DNA from: a bacterium
GTDB taxonomy: Bacteria; Desulfobacterota; Binatia; HRBIN30; CADEER01
Direction of reading: 5' to 3'
NCBI GenBank assembly: GCA_030430165.1
Contig: JAUIGL010000068.1
Location: 1 to 34,548 of the forward strand
Length of the DNA: 34,548 nucleotides
In this document: piece by piece, positions 1-8,524 of the stretch
How positions within the stretch are numbered: the first letter of the stretch is position 1
How the letters are laid out: each line of letters starts with the position of its first letter
Notes under the pieces: generated by a model
Databases searched by the model: none
What the model was told of the DNA's origin: nothing
What the model saw: only the letters and a program-made list of their open reading frames with translations
Position numbers and translations under genes: made by a program

Positions 1-329
1 TCCATACCCAAACTTCTCCCCCTACGGGGGAGATGCCCCGCCAGGGGCAGAGAGGGCGTATCAGATGACTTCGCCGCCGGCGGCGAAGCACTCCGATGCG
101 AAATCGGCCCCAGCCGATTTCAATACCCAAACTTCTCCCCCTACGGGGGAGATGCCCCGCCAGGGGCAGAGAGGGCGTATCAGATGACTTCGCCGCCGGC
201 GGCGAAGCACCAGACGACGAAATCGGCCCAAGCCGATTTCAGTACCAAAACTTCTCCCCCTACGGGGGAGATGCCCCGCCAGGGGCAGAGAGGGCGTATC
301 AGATGACTTCGCCGCCGGCGGCGAAGCAC
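1..329. repeat. Three 119-bp direct repeats with nested palindromes
   Basis: Near-identical units recur with an exact period of 119 bp (the string ACTTCTCCCC begins at 12, 131 and 250). The third copy stops at about 329, just before the MtfA gene. Each unit contains a 7-bp-stem hairpin (16-32 in copy 1, loop TAC), a GCCCC/GGGGC hairpin (35-48) and a perfect 20-bp palindrome (69-88, 188-207, 307-326). A less conserved linker with an AATCGG...CCGATT inverted repeat separates copies. The array may continue left of the window. It resembles a dispersed intergenic palindromic (REP/BIME-like) family rather than a CRISPR, because the linkers are short and similar and the unit is long. Its function cannot be read from the sequence. 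Confidence 0.9.
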
Positions 330-344
330 ATATACTCGCCTGCC

Positions 345-1079
345 ATGGGCTGGATCAGAAACTGGCGGCGCCGCCGTATCCTGCGCGAACCCTTTCCCGA
401 GCACTGGTTGGAAATCATCGCCGAGCATTCGAATTTCATCGAGCAGATGCCGGCCGACCGACTCGCGAAGTTTCGCTCGGACCTGCAGATTTTCGTTCAC
501 GAGAAGGTCTTCATCGGCGCCCAGGGCTTCGAGATCACCGAAGAAGTGCGTGTCGTCATCGGCGCGGCGGCGGTTCGGCTGATCCTCTACCTCGACTTGT
601 CCTACTTCGATCGCGTGTCCGAGATCCTCGTCTACCCAGGCGCCTACCATCATCCCGACGATCGCGAGACTGGAATCCTCGGCCAGGTGGACGACTGGAA
701 CACGGTCGTTCTCTCCTGGCCGGCGGTGGTCGCGGGTCTGCGCAACTCACGCGACGGCCACGACACCGCAACCCACGAGTTCGCCCACGTTCTCGATCGC
801 AACAGCGGCGCCTTCAACGGCACCCCGGTGCTGCGCGCCAACGAAGACTACGCCGAGTGGGGCAGGGTACTGAGCCACTACTACCTCGAGTTGCGCGACG
901 GCAAGACCAACAATCGGCCGCTCCTACGCGACTATGCCGCAACCAACGAAGCCGAGTTCTTCGCCGTCGCCACCGAGGTCTTCTTCGAAAAGCCGCGCGT
1001 CATGCAGCGCAAAGCTCCCGACCTCTACGAAGAGCTACAGACTTTCTTCGGTGCCGACCCGGCTTCTTGGGGAAAATGA
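345..1079 (+). CDS. mtfA: MtfA-family zinc-dependent peptidase
   Basis: The 244-aa product matches the M90/MtfA family (E. coli MtfA is 265 aa). It carries the zinc motif HEFAH (residues 144-148) followed by a downstream Glu-rich ligand segment, NEAEFFAVATE (201-211), as in MtfA. In E. coli MtfA binds the repressor Mlc and has aminopeptidase activity. Whether an Mlc partner exists here is unknown. There is no signal peptide, so the protein is probably cytosolic. The reading frame is open further upstream to an ATG at 96, but that stretch lies wholly inside the 119-bp repeats. The ATG at 345 (MGWIRNWRRR) is preferred because it starts right after the repeats and matches the family's usual N-terminus. 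It is convergent with the next gene, with only 13 nt between the stops. Confidence 0.88.
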   Translation: MGWIRNWRRRRILREPFPEHWLEIIAEHSNFIEQMPADRLAKFRSDLQIFVHEKVFIGAQGFEITEEVRVVIGAAAVRLILYLDLSYFDRVSEILVYPGAYHHPDDRETGILGQVDDWNTVVLSWPAVVAGLRNSRDGHDTATHEFAHVLDRNSGAFNGTPVLRANEDYAEWGRVLSHYYLELRDGKTNNRPLLRDYAATNEAEFFAVATEVFFEKPRVMQRKAPDLYEELQTFFGADPASWGK

Positions 1080-1092
1080 AGCCGCGTTCCTT

Positions 1093-1713
1093 CTAGAAGC
1101 GGAACTCGAGGCCCACCGTAATCGGCGCGAAATTCGGAGTAGCATCGGTACCGACCAGACTCAGGTCGGTCACCCCGACGACGTAGCCCCCGCTCACCCG
1201 AGCCACCAGCTGCGGCAGCAGATAGAAGTCGGCTCCGCCCGAAAAACGGAAGGCCGCGGTCGCGTCGGTCGCGTCATCCAGAAAGAACGCCTCGTCGACG
1301 TGGGCAACCAGGACACCGACGCCGAGCAACCCGTACGGCTGGACCCACGGCGGGAGAACATCGACCAACGGATAGACCTTGGTCGCCGGCATCGCGGTGA
1401 GCGCCCAGGCATCGGTCAAATGCCGGCCGAACTCGCGCACCTCGAAGTTCGGCAGATATAGGAACTGCCCTTCCAGGCTCACATAGCGGTTGAAGCGGTA
1501 GCCGGCGAACACTTCGAATCCCAGAGGGTCGTCGGTGGTGAGTCCGCCTTCGATGTCGAAATCGGGAATCGCGTAGACGAAGTGCGCCCCGAGAAACGCC
1601 CCGCGGCGCAGCCGGCGATTTTCTTTTTCTTGGGCCGCAGCCGGCAAAGTAGTCGCCAGGACGCAGAGAACTACGCCGAGCGAGGCCTTCCACCACTTTC
1701 GGGCTTTCTTCAT
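1093..1713 (-). CDS. Outer-membrane beta-barrel protein (OmpW/OmpA-like barrel)
   Basis: This is a 206-aa precursor with a clear Sec signal peptide (MKKARKWWKASLGVVLC..., cleavage probably near residue 27 at AAA-Q). The mature part alternates short amphipathic strands with turns (for example FEVFAGYRFNRYVSLEGQF and VQPYGLLGVGVLVAHV) and ends in GLEFRF, with the C-terminal Phe used by the BAM complex. Size and pattern fit an eight-stranded outer-membrane barrel of the PF13505/OmpW type. The ligand or cargo cannot be inferred. GAGGT lies 8 nt upstream of the ATG. The gene is transcribed alone, with 232 nt of non-coding DNA separating it from the glutamate dehydrogenase gene. Confidence 0.8.
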   Translation of the reverse strand: MKKARKWWKASLGVVLCVLATTLPAAAQEKENRRLRRGAFLGAHFVYAIPDFDIEGGLTTDDPLGFEVFAGYRFNRYVSLEGQFLYLPNFEVREFGRHLTDAWALTAMPATKVYPLVDVLPPWVQPYGLLGVGVLVAHVDEAFFLDDATDATAAFRFSGGADFYLLPQLVARVSGGYVVGVTDLSLVGTDATPNFAPITVGLEFRF

Positions 1714-1945
1714 CGCGCGCTACCTCAGACCCCCCAAGCGCCGTGCCCAGCTGCAGCCCAGACACGGCGAAGAGATCGATTGACCCGTGGTCGCAGTAGC
1801 ACAATGGCGGATCAAGCGAAAAGTCGGGGCGTTTCGGAGATTCGGCGTTCAGAAAACTGATCAACGCAAAGCCAAGAAGCGAAGGAGCGAAGGGGTTTTC
1901 AGGTGAAATGGGCCCATGCCGATCTCCACCACTAAACGACCTCCG

Positions 1946-4900
1946 TCACCCACCGTTCAACGCCCGCATGTCCGCCGCTGCCACCGACAGCATCGGCAGG
2001 TCGATCCTCGGCGAGCTGCGCAGGTCGGCGACCACTCCTTCCAGGCGGTCGAGGGCGTGGCCGTGGCTGCCTAGCCATGCGTCGATGCGGTCGGGCTTCG
2101 CCGCTGCGGATTTCTCGGCGGCGACCAGGGCTGCCGTCAGGTCGGCCTGCACCGAGTACAAGTCGTCGATCAATCCCATCGCCGCGGCCTTGCGCCAGCG
2201 GTCGCCTTCGATCACCAGGCTGGCGCTCGACTGCCGCAACCAGTCCGCTCCGATGCGATCGCCGAGCTCGTAGTACGCCGTCGCCGCGTCGCTGACGTCG
2301 ATCTTCGCTTCCGCGGCAATGCGGGCGATGTCGCAAGCGGCGGCGAGAACGTCGAGATTGGCGACCTGGCGCGCCAACCCGTTTGGGGCGCCCTTCTTCG
2401 AATAGTAGGCCGCGCGCTGGTCGCGGCTCTGCTTGCGACTCGCCGGGATGACGCGGTCGAGATTCTTCTCGATCACTTCCACCGAAGGTGCGTAGGCATC
2501 GACCACCTCGCCGATGTCGACCCCCTGCTGTGCGTTGCGCAGGAACCAGACGGTCGAGTGCTTCATCAACGCCAGCACGTCGAGTCGCATCTCGGTCTGT
2601 AGCTCGGCGTCGATACTGTCGTCGAGGTCGTCGATTGCCGCCCACAAGTCGGCAGCGCGATACACGACTCGACTCACCAGGTAGGCACCGGCGATGCGCG
2701 GCGAAGGCGCTCCGGTCCGCTCTTGGATCGATGACACGAACGCCGGACCAGTACGATTGACGATGGTGTTGGCGACGTAGGTGGCGGTGATCTCCCGGCG
2801 CAGCGGATGGGTGTGCAGAAAGTCGGTGAACCGCCTGCACATCGGCCCGGGGAAGTAGCCACCGACTCCGTCGGCGAGATGCCGATCATCGGGCAGGTCC
2901 GACTCGAGCACCTCCTCGAAGAGAACGATCTTGGCATACGCCAGCAGGACTGCGAGCTCCGGACGGGTCAGGCCGTTGCCATCAGCCCGGCGCTCGTCGA
3001 TCTCTTCGGCGGTGGGCAGAAACTCCACCGCCCGGTCGAGCCGCTCCTCCTTCTCGAGAGCCGCAAGGAAACGTGCGTGGTCGTCGAGCAAAACCGCGCT
3101 CTGCCTCTCCGCTTCGCTCAGCGCGCTGCTCTGGCGATAGTTGTCGCGCAGCACCAGCGCCGCGACTTCGTCGGTCATCTCCTTCAGCAACTTGTCGCGC
3201 TTCGGCCGCGTCAGCTTGCCGCTCTCCATGGCGCGGCGCAGCGGGATTTTGATGTTCACCTCGTGGTCCGAGCAATCGACCCCGGCCGAATTGTCGATGA
3301 AGTCGGTGTTGATCCTCCCACCGGCGAGCGCGTACTCGATGCGTCCGCGCTGCGTAATCGCCAGGTTGGCCCCCTCTCCAATGATGCGCGCGCCAACCTC
3401 GCGACCGCGGATGCGCACCGCGTCGTTGGCGCGGTCGCCGACCTCGGCCTCGCTCTCGTGGCCGGCGCGAACGAACGTCCCGATGCCGCCGAAGAAGAGC
3501 AGGTCGACCTCGCACTGGAGGATCGCCCGGATCAGCTCGTTCGGCGTTACCGTCGACTTCTTGCCTAGACCGAACAGCTTGCGCATCGTCGCCGATACCC
3601 GGATCGACTTGGCGGAGCGCTCGAAGACTCCGCCGCCACGCGAGATCAGCTTGCGGTCGTAGTCGGACCACGAGGACCGCCCCATCTCGTACAGCCGCTT
3701 GCGTTCGGCGAACGACTTACCGGGGTCGGGATTGGGGTCGACGAAGATGTGCAGGTGGTTGAACGCCGCGACCAACTGCATGTGCTTGCTGTAGAGCGCT
3801 CCGTTGCCGAAGACGTCGCCCGACATGTCGCCGACGCCGACGCAGGTGAAGTCCGACTTCATCGCGTCGACACCCATCTCGCGGAAGTGGCGCTTGATCG
3901 ACTCCCAAGCGCCGCGCGCGGTGATGCCCATCTCCTTGTGGTCGTAGCCGGCCGATCCGCCGGAGGCGAAGGCGTCGCCGAGCCAGAACCCGTACTCCTC
4001 GGCGATACCGTTGGCGATGTCGGAAAAGCTCGCGGTGCCCTTGTCGGCGGCGACGACGAGATACGTGTCGTCGCCGTCGCGGCGCACGACCTGGTCGGGC
4101 GGTACGACCTCCTCGTCCACCAGGTTGTCGGTGATGTCGAGCATGCCGCGCATCATCGTCTGGTAGCAGGCAATCCCCTCGCGCTGGACGGCCTCGCGCC
4201 CGCCCTCGGTCGGAGGATTCTTGACCACGAAGCCGCCCTTGGCGCCGACCGGCACGATGACGGCGTTCTTGGTCATCTGCGACTTCATCAGACCGAGCAC
4301 CTCGGTGCGAAAGTCCTCGCGCCGGTCCGACCAGCGGATGCCGCCGCGCGCCACCTTGCCGCCGCGCAAGTGCACCGCTTCGACCCGCGGCGAATAGACG
4401 AAGATCTCGACAAACGGTCGCGGCGCCGGCAGCTCGTCGAGAGCGCGGCTGTCGATCTTGAACGACACGTACGTCTTGTCGCCGCCTTCGTCGTTCTTCT
4501 GAAAGTAGTTGGTGCGCAGAGTCGAGGTCACCGCGTTGGCGAAGCGCCGCAGGATGCGGTCCTCGTCGAGAGACGCTACGTCCTCCAATGCCCGCTCGAT
4601 CTTCTTGCGCAGCCGAGTCGCCGCGGCGCCGTTCTCCCCGTCGGGGCCGGCGCCGTCCGTATCGAAGAGGCTCTCGAAGAGCTCGACGATGTGACGCGCG
4701 ATCGCCGGATGGCTGGCCAGAGTCGACTCCATGTAGGACTGGCTGAACGGAATCCCGGCCTGCAGCAGAAACTTGCAGTAGCCGCGCAACACGACGATCC
4801 GCCGAGCCGAGAGTCCGGCGGAGAGCACCAGGGCGTTGAATCCGTCGTTCTCGATATCCCCGCGACAGACGCCTTGCATCGTCTCCTCGAACAGCTCCTT

Positions 4901-6793
4901 GACCTGATGCAGGTCGACCTTGCGCCGGTCGGTCAGCTCGAGGCCGAAGTCGTGCACCCAGACCACATGGGGAACGTCGCTCGGAACCACGCGATGCGGA
5001 ATCTCATCGATGACCCGCACCCCCATGTTCTCCAACACCGGCAGAACGTCGCTCAGCGGCTGTGCGCTGTCGCGACGGTAGAGCTTGAGGCGCAGCTCGT
5101 GCGGCGCGGCGTTGCGCGGTTGAAAGACGTCGAAGACATTCGCCCCGGTCGCGAGCGTTGCCCCGATGTGCTCGATGTCGGACACCGCTTCGATCGCCTG
5201 GCAACGCTGGCGGTACGCGATCGGGAACGCGTCGCCGTAGCGCTGGAAAACTTCGCGCCCCTCCTCGGCGCCGAGGATCTCGACCAGATGGTCGCACACA
5301 TCCTCGCGCCAATCGCGCGCCGCCTCGGCCAGCAACTCTTCGATCTCCGCGGGCGAGTGCGGCGCCTCGGCTCCCGGCACGGTGCGTACGTTGAAATGAA
5401 CCCGCGCCAACGGTTCGTCCGATATCGACGTGTGGAAGGAGTTGAGCGTACCGCCAAATCCGTCGCAGACAATGGCCGTCAGCCGCTGGCGCAGCCGTGT
5501 GTCGAAGCGGTCGCGCGGGACGTAGACGAGGAGTGAAACCCAGCGCCCGAGCGGGTCCGGATGTACGAACATCGCCACCCGCTGTCGCTCGCCCAGGCGC
5601 AGGATACCGAGGCTCGTCTGCAGCAGCGTCTTTGCGTCGATCTGGAACAGCTCGTCGCGCGGCAGCGTCTCGAGAACGTGCAACAAGCCACGACCGTCGT
5701 GGCTGTGCGGATCGAGGTCGGACTCTTCGAGGATCGCATCCACTTTGCGACGCAGGAAAGGAATGAGCCGGGGTGGGCTGGTGTAGACGGTCGAGGTGAA
5801 GAGTCCGGCGAACAAGCGACCACCAACGACGTTGCCGTCCGCGTCGAATCGCCGCAGGGCGACCGTATCCATGTGGACCGAGCGCTGGACGGTGGCGCGG
5901 CGATTCGACTTGCCCACCGTCAGCAGCTCGGGCCGTCGCAAGAAACTCGCCATGTCGGCCGGCAGCTCCTCGAGCTCGAGCAGCCCCTCGTAGACCGTCA
6001 CCGAGTCCTTGCGCAGAACGCCGAGACCGCTGTCCGGCGCGATCTCGATGCGAGTCTTGTCTCCGTCGGTGACGAAGCGGTACTCGCGGTATCCGAGAAA
6101 AGTGAAGTGGTCGCTCTCCAGCCAGCGGAGAAAGGAGATGGTCTCGTCGGCATCTTCGACCAGCTCCGGCGGACGAGTCGACTCGATTTCGCCGATCGTG
6201 TCGACCACCTTCCTGCGCATCTTCGGCCAATCTGCGACCGCCACGGCCACATCCCGAAGCACGCCACGCAGACGCTGCTCGATCGCCGTCCGGTCGTCGG
6301 CGCGGGTGTGATGATCGATGTGCAATTGCATCACCGATTCCGCCTGGCATTCGGCCGGAGCTTCGTCCCGGTGGCAGATCTCGATCAGCTTTCCCTTCGA
6401 GTCGCGTTTGACCCCGAGTACGGGATGGATGGCCAGGTGGACCGCAACGTTGGTGCGATTGAGCTCGGCGGTCACCGAGGCCAGCAGGAACGGGATGTCG
6501 TCGGTGACGATCTCGACCACGGTGTGGCGGATGTCGAGGCCGTCGCGTTCCGGATCCGGGTTGAAGACGCGCAACTGCAGGCCTCCGGGACGGCGGGCTT
6601 GCAGCTGCGAGAAGGCGGACAGCGCCGCTCCGCGCAGAGTGTCCTCGCCCAGGGCAACCACGTCCTCCGGCGCGACGTGCCGGTAGAACTCCTCGACGAA
6701 GCGTGCCGCGGCGCTACCCCCGCGGCCGTGCTTGACGCGGTCGACGACGCGGCGAACCAGTTTCTTCTTGGCGGAATCACTTGAACGCGGCAT
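1946..6793 (-). CDS. gdhB: NAD-specific glutamate dehydrogenase, large (180-kDa class) type
   Basis: The 1615-aa protein belongs to the bacterial NAD-GDH family (PF05088), whose members are about 1600 aa. It catalyses NAD-dependent oxidative deamination of glutamate to 2-oxoglutarate and ammonia in the cytosol. The N-terminal roughly 700 residues are the regulatory ACT-like part (HLAIHPVLGVKRD near 119-131). The catalytic core shows GGIRWSDRREDFRTEV (817-832), the substrate-binding KGGFVVK (852-858) and the nucleotide-binding CVGVGDMSGDVFGNG (984-998). The frame is open to 6922, but the ATG at 6793 (MPRSSDSAKK) is preferred because GAGGGGG lies a few bases upstream and family N-termini begin here. 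No frameshift is visible over 4.8 kb. The gene is divergent from the beta-helix gene across 135 nt. The gene symbol is by family analogy. Confidence 0.96.
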   Translation of the reverse strand: MPRSSDSAKKKLVRRVVDRVKHGRGGSAAARFVEEFYRHVAPEDVVALGEDTLRGAALSAFSQLQARRPGGLQLRVFNPDPERDGLDIRHTVVEIVTDDIPFLLASVTAELNRTNVAVHLAIHPVLGVKRDSKGKLIEICHRDEAPAECQAESVMQLHIDHHTRADDRTAIEQRLRGVLRDVAVAVADWPKMRRKVVDTIGEIESTRPPELVEDADETISFLRWLESDHFTFLGYREYRFVTDGDKTRIEIAPDSGLGVLRKDSVTVYEGLLELEELPADMASFLRRPELLTVGKSNRRATVQRSVHMDTVALRRFDADGNVVGGRLFAGLFTSTVYTSPPRLIPFLRRKVDAILEESDLDPHSHDGRGLLHVLETLPRDELFQIDAKTLLQTSLGILRLGERQRVAMFVHPDPLGRWVSLLVYVPRDRFDTRLRQRLTAIVCDGFGGTLNSFHTSISDEPLARVHFNVRTVPGAEAPHSPAEIEELLAEAARDWREDVCDHLVEILGAEEGREVFQRYGDAFPIAYRQRCQAIEAVSDIEHIGATLATGANVFDVFQPRNAAPHELRLKLYRRDSAQPLSDVLPVLENMGVRVIDEIPHRVVPSDVPHVVWVHDFGLELTDRRKVDLHQVKELFEETMQGVCRGDIENDGFNALVLSAGLSARRIVVLRGYCKFLLQAGIPFSQSYMESTLASHPAIARHIVELFESLFDTDGAGPDGENGAAATRLRKKIERALEDVASLDEDRILRRFANAVTSTLRTNYFQKNDEGGDKTYVSFKIDSRALDELPAPRPFVEIFVYSPRVEAVHLRGGKVARGGIRWSDRREDFRTEVLGLMKSQMTKNAVIVPVGAKGGFVVKNPPTEGGREAVQREGIACYQTMMRGMLDITDNLVDEEVVPPDQVVRRDGDDTYLVVAADKGTASFSDIANGIAEEYGFWLGDAFASGGSAGYDHKEMGITARGAWESIKRHFREMGVDAMKSDFTCVGVGDMSGDVFGNGALYSKHMQLVAAFNHLHIFVDPNPDPGKSFAERKRLYEMGRSSWSDYDRKLISRGGGVFERSAKSIRVSATMRKLFGLGKKSTVTPNELIRAILQCEVDLLFFGGIGTFVRAGHESEAEVGDRANDAVRIRGREVGARIIGEGANLAITQRGRIEYALAGGRINTDFIDNSAGVDCSDHEVNIKIPLRRAMESGKLTRPKRDKLLKEMTDEVAALVLRDNYRQSSALSEAERQSAVLLDDHARFLAALEKEERLDRAVEFLPTAEEIDERRADGNGLTRPELAVLLAYAKIVLFEEVLESDLPDDRHLADGVGGYFPGPMCRRFTDFLHTHPLRREITATYVANTIVNRTGPAFVSSIQERTGAPSPRIAGAYLVSRVVYRAADLWAAIDDLDDSIDAELQTEMRLDVLALMKHSTVWFLRNAQQGVDIGEVVDAYAPSVEVIEKNLDRVIPASRKQSRDQRAAYYSKKGAPNGLARQVANLDVLAAACDIARIAAEAKIDVSDAATAYYELGDRIGADWLRQSSASLVIEGDRWRKAAAMGLIDDLYSVQADLTAALVAAEKSAAAKPDRIDAWLGSHGHALDRLEGVVADLRSSPRIDLPMLSVAAADMRALNGG

Positions 6794-6928
6794 GCGTCCC
6801 CCTCTTTTTGAGCATTGAACGAACCATAGCAGACCACATCCGTCGGGGCAGGCCCGATGGTCAGCGCAGTTAGCACCGCCTCTCCGATTGCGAAACCATC
6901 GGCACGCACAATAGAGTGTCATTCTGAT
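6794..6928. promoter_or_regulatory. Divergent intergenic region between gdhB and the beta-helix gene
   Basis: These 135 nt separate two divergent genes, so each promoter must lie here or inside the opposite gene. The only clear element is the purine-rich ribosome-binding site of gdhB next to its ATG (complement of about 6795-6805). A local AT-richer patch (about 6900-6930) precedes the beta-helix start. I see no convincing -35/-10 pair or operator. Confidence 0.4.
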
Positions 6929-8524
6929 ATGCTGACCAATACCGACCGAAGGTTCGCCCCCCTCGCATCAGCCTTGCGCCGCGTCGCCGTGTCGACCTTG
7001 GCGCTGGCCTCGAGCGTACTGCTTGCCGCCGCGGCGCAGGCCGGAGGCTTGGAAGCCCCGGTCATCGGCTGCGAGCAAGCCGACGAGATGGTCGAGATAA
7101 CCCAAAGCTCCCGCCTCGATCCCTCTTGCGAGTGGACCGGCGGCATTCGCGTCGTTGCCTCCGACGTCACGCTCGACTGCCAGGACGCGCGCATCGTGTC
7201 GACCAACGTCCGCTACGGGATCCACATCATCGCCCCGGTCGACACGCCGCTCTCCAACGTCACGGTGCGCAACTGCCACGTCGAGGGCTTCCTCAACTGC
7301 ATCCACATCGAGCGCGAGGGCTTCCGCGAGCTGCCCGCGGGCGAAGAGTACGAAAACACCTTCTCGAATATCGTCATCGAGGACGGCAGCGTGCTCAACT
7401 CGCGCGGCGTCGGGCTCTACGTCAACGGCTACGTGACCGACGTCACGGTGCGCCGGCTTCACATCGAAGGGACCGGCAGCTCCGGCATCTATCTCGAGAC
7501 CGGGTCACGAGCCAACTTCATCGAGGACAACGAGATCGTCAACAACGGCTTTCGCGAGAACGGCCCGGGTGGCCAGTTCTTCGAGCTCGCCGGCACCACC
7601 TTCTTCTTCTGGGGCCCTGGCCGAGAGGGAGTCGCCATCGACGGATCGCGCGACAACGTCGTGCGCAACAACTATTTCGAGGGCAACTCCTCCGGCGCGA
7701 TCCTCCTGTACAAGAACTGCGGCGAGTTTCCCGACAGCAACCGCTACTTCGAGCGCCGCTACGGTTCGCACGGCAACGTCATCGAAGGAAACACCTTCGT
7801 CGGCGGCGACAACGGAGTCTGGGTCGCCTCGCGAATGGCCGAGAATACGATCCCAATGGAGTGCACCGACCCGCAGTACGCGACTGGCTTCGTGCTCGAC
7901 CACGCCGACGACAACACCGTACGCGGCAATCTCTTCGAGAACGTCACCTATCCGGTGCGCGTAGAGGACGACGGCACAATCGTCGAGGACAACGAGTTCG
8001 TCAGCGACGATCCTGCCCATCTGGCGGTGCTCGTCGGCACTCCGGTTCGAACCTCCGTGCTCGGCCTACCGGTCGACCGCACCCGCATCAGCGGCAACCA
8101 AGCCCGCATCGAGGGTAACCAGACTCCCTACCGCTGGGTGCACGGTCATGCCGACACCACGTTCGCCAACAACCGGAGCTTCGGCGACGCAGTCGGCTTC
8201 TGCGAAGGGGAGCCGCCGGCGCGCGGGCCATTCGTCATGGCCATCGAGTTCGTGCAGGCCGAACGCGACGACCCGCCCCAGCGAGAGGCGCCGACCCTGC
8301 CCACCCCGCGGCCGCTCGCCGCCTGTCCGACCTGTCGCGGCGACTGCAACGCCGACGGCGTCGTAACCGTGGACGACCTGGTGCGCGCGGTCCGCGTCGC
8401 CCTCGGCGAGATCGATGCGGACACCTGCTCGCTGGTCGACCGCGACAACGACGGGGCAGCCGACATCGCCGAGCTGATGGCCGCAGTCGACACCGCGCTC
8501 AACGGCTGCGTACGAGCTGGCTAA
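6929..8524 (+). CDS. Secreted right-handed beta-helix protein with dockerin-like C-terminal tail
   Basis: The 531-aa precursor has a signal peptide ending near AQA (residue 38). Residues about 85-400 form parallel beta-helix (PbH1/NosD-like) coils, with recurrent asparagine-ladder motifs such as VRNCHVEGF, FIEDNEIVNNGF, VRNNYFEGNSSG, IEGNTFVGG and VRGNLFENVT. After a Pro/Thr-rich linker (about 452-465) comes a Cys-flanked pair of EF-hand-like loops: GDCNADGVVTVDDL (471-484) and DRDNDGAADIAEL (504-516), as in dockerin type I. The tail may bind calcium and anchor or pair the protein. No catalytic residues for a pectinase-like activity can be assigned. Five N-X-S/T sequons occur (N110, N253, N338, N397, N415). 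The ATG at 6929 was chosen over an in-frame upstream ATG (6857) because it places the signal peptide correctly. The stop overlaps the next gene's stop on the opposite strand. Confidence 0.82.
   Translation: MLTNTDRRFAPLASALRRVAVSTLALASSVLLAAAAQAGGLEAPVIGCEQADEMVEITQSSRLDPSCEWTGGIRVVASDVTLDCQDARIVSTNVRYGIHIIAPVDTPLSNVTVRNCHVEGFLNCIHIEREGFRELPAGEEYENTFSNIVIEDGSVLNSRGVGLYVNGYVTDVTVRRLHIEGTGSSGIYLETGSRANFIEDNEIVNNGFRENGPGGQFFELAGTTFFFWGPGREGVAIDGSRDNVVRNNYFEGNSSGAILLYKNCGEFPDSNRYFERRYGSHGNVIEGNTFVGGDNGVWVASRMAENTIPMECTDPQYATGFVLDHADDNTVRGNLFENVTYPVRVEDDGTIVEDNEFVSDDPAHLAVLVGTPVRTSVLGLPVDRTRISGNQARIEGNQTPYRWVHGHADTTFANNRSFGDAVGFCEGEPPARGPFVMAIEFVQAERDDPPQREAPTLPTPRPLAACPTCRGDCNADGVVTVDDLVRAVRVALGEIDADTCSLVDRDNDGAADIAELMAAVDTALNGCVRAG

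Noticed and set aside
1..329. CRISPR array
   Set aside because: The repeat units are far too long (about 90 conserved nt of a 119-bp period) and the intervening linkers resemble each other.
96..344. 83-codon N-terminal extension of the MtfA frame
   Set aside because: It is translated entirely from the 119-bp palindromic repeats. Family members start near the ATG at 345.
3749..5536. Long plus-strand open frame (595 codons)
   Set aside because: It is antisense to the glutamate dehydrogenase gene, whose product is unmistakable. Long antisense frames are expected in GC-rich DNA.
5561..6784. Plus-strand open frame of 407 codons
   Set aside because: Same reason: it is antisense to the N-terminal part of gdhB and has no recognisable motifs.
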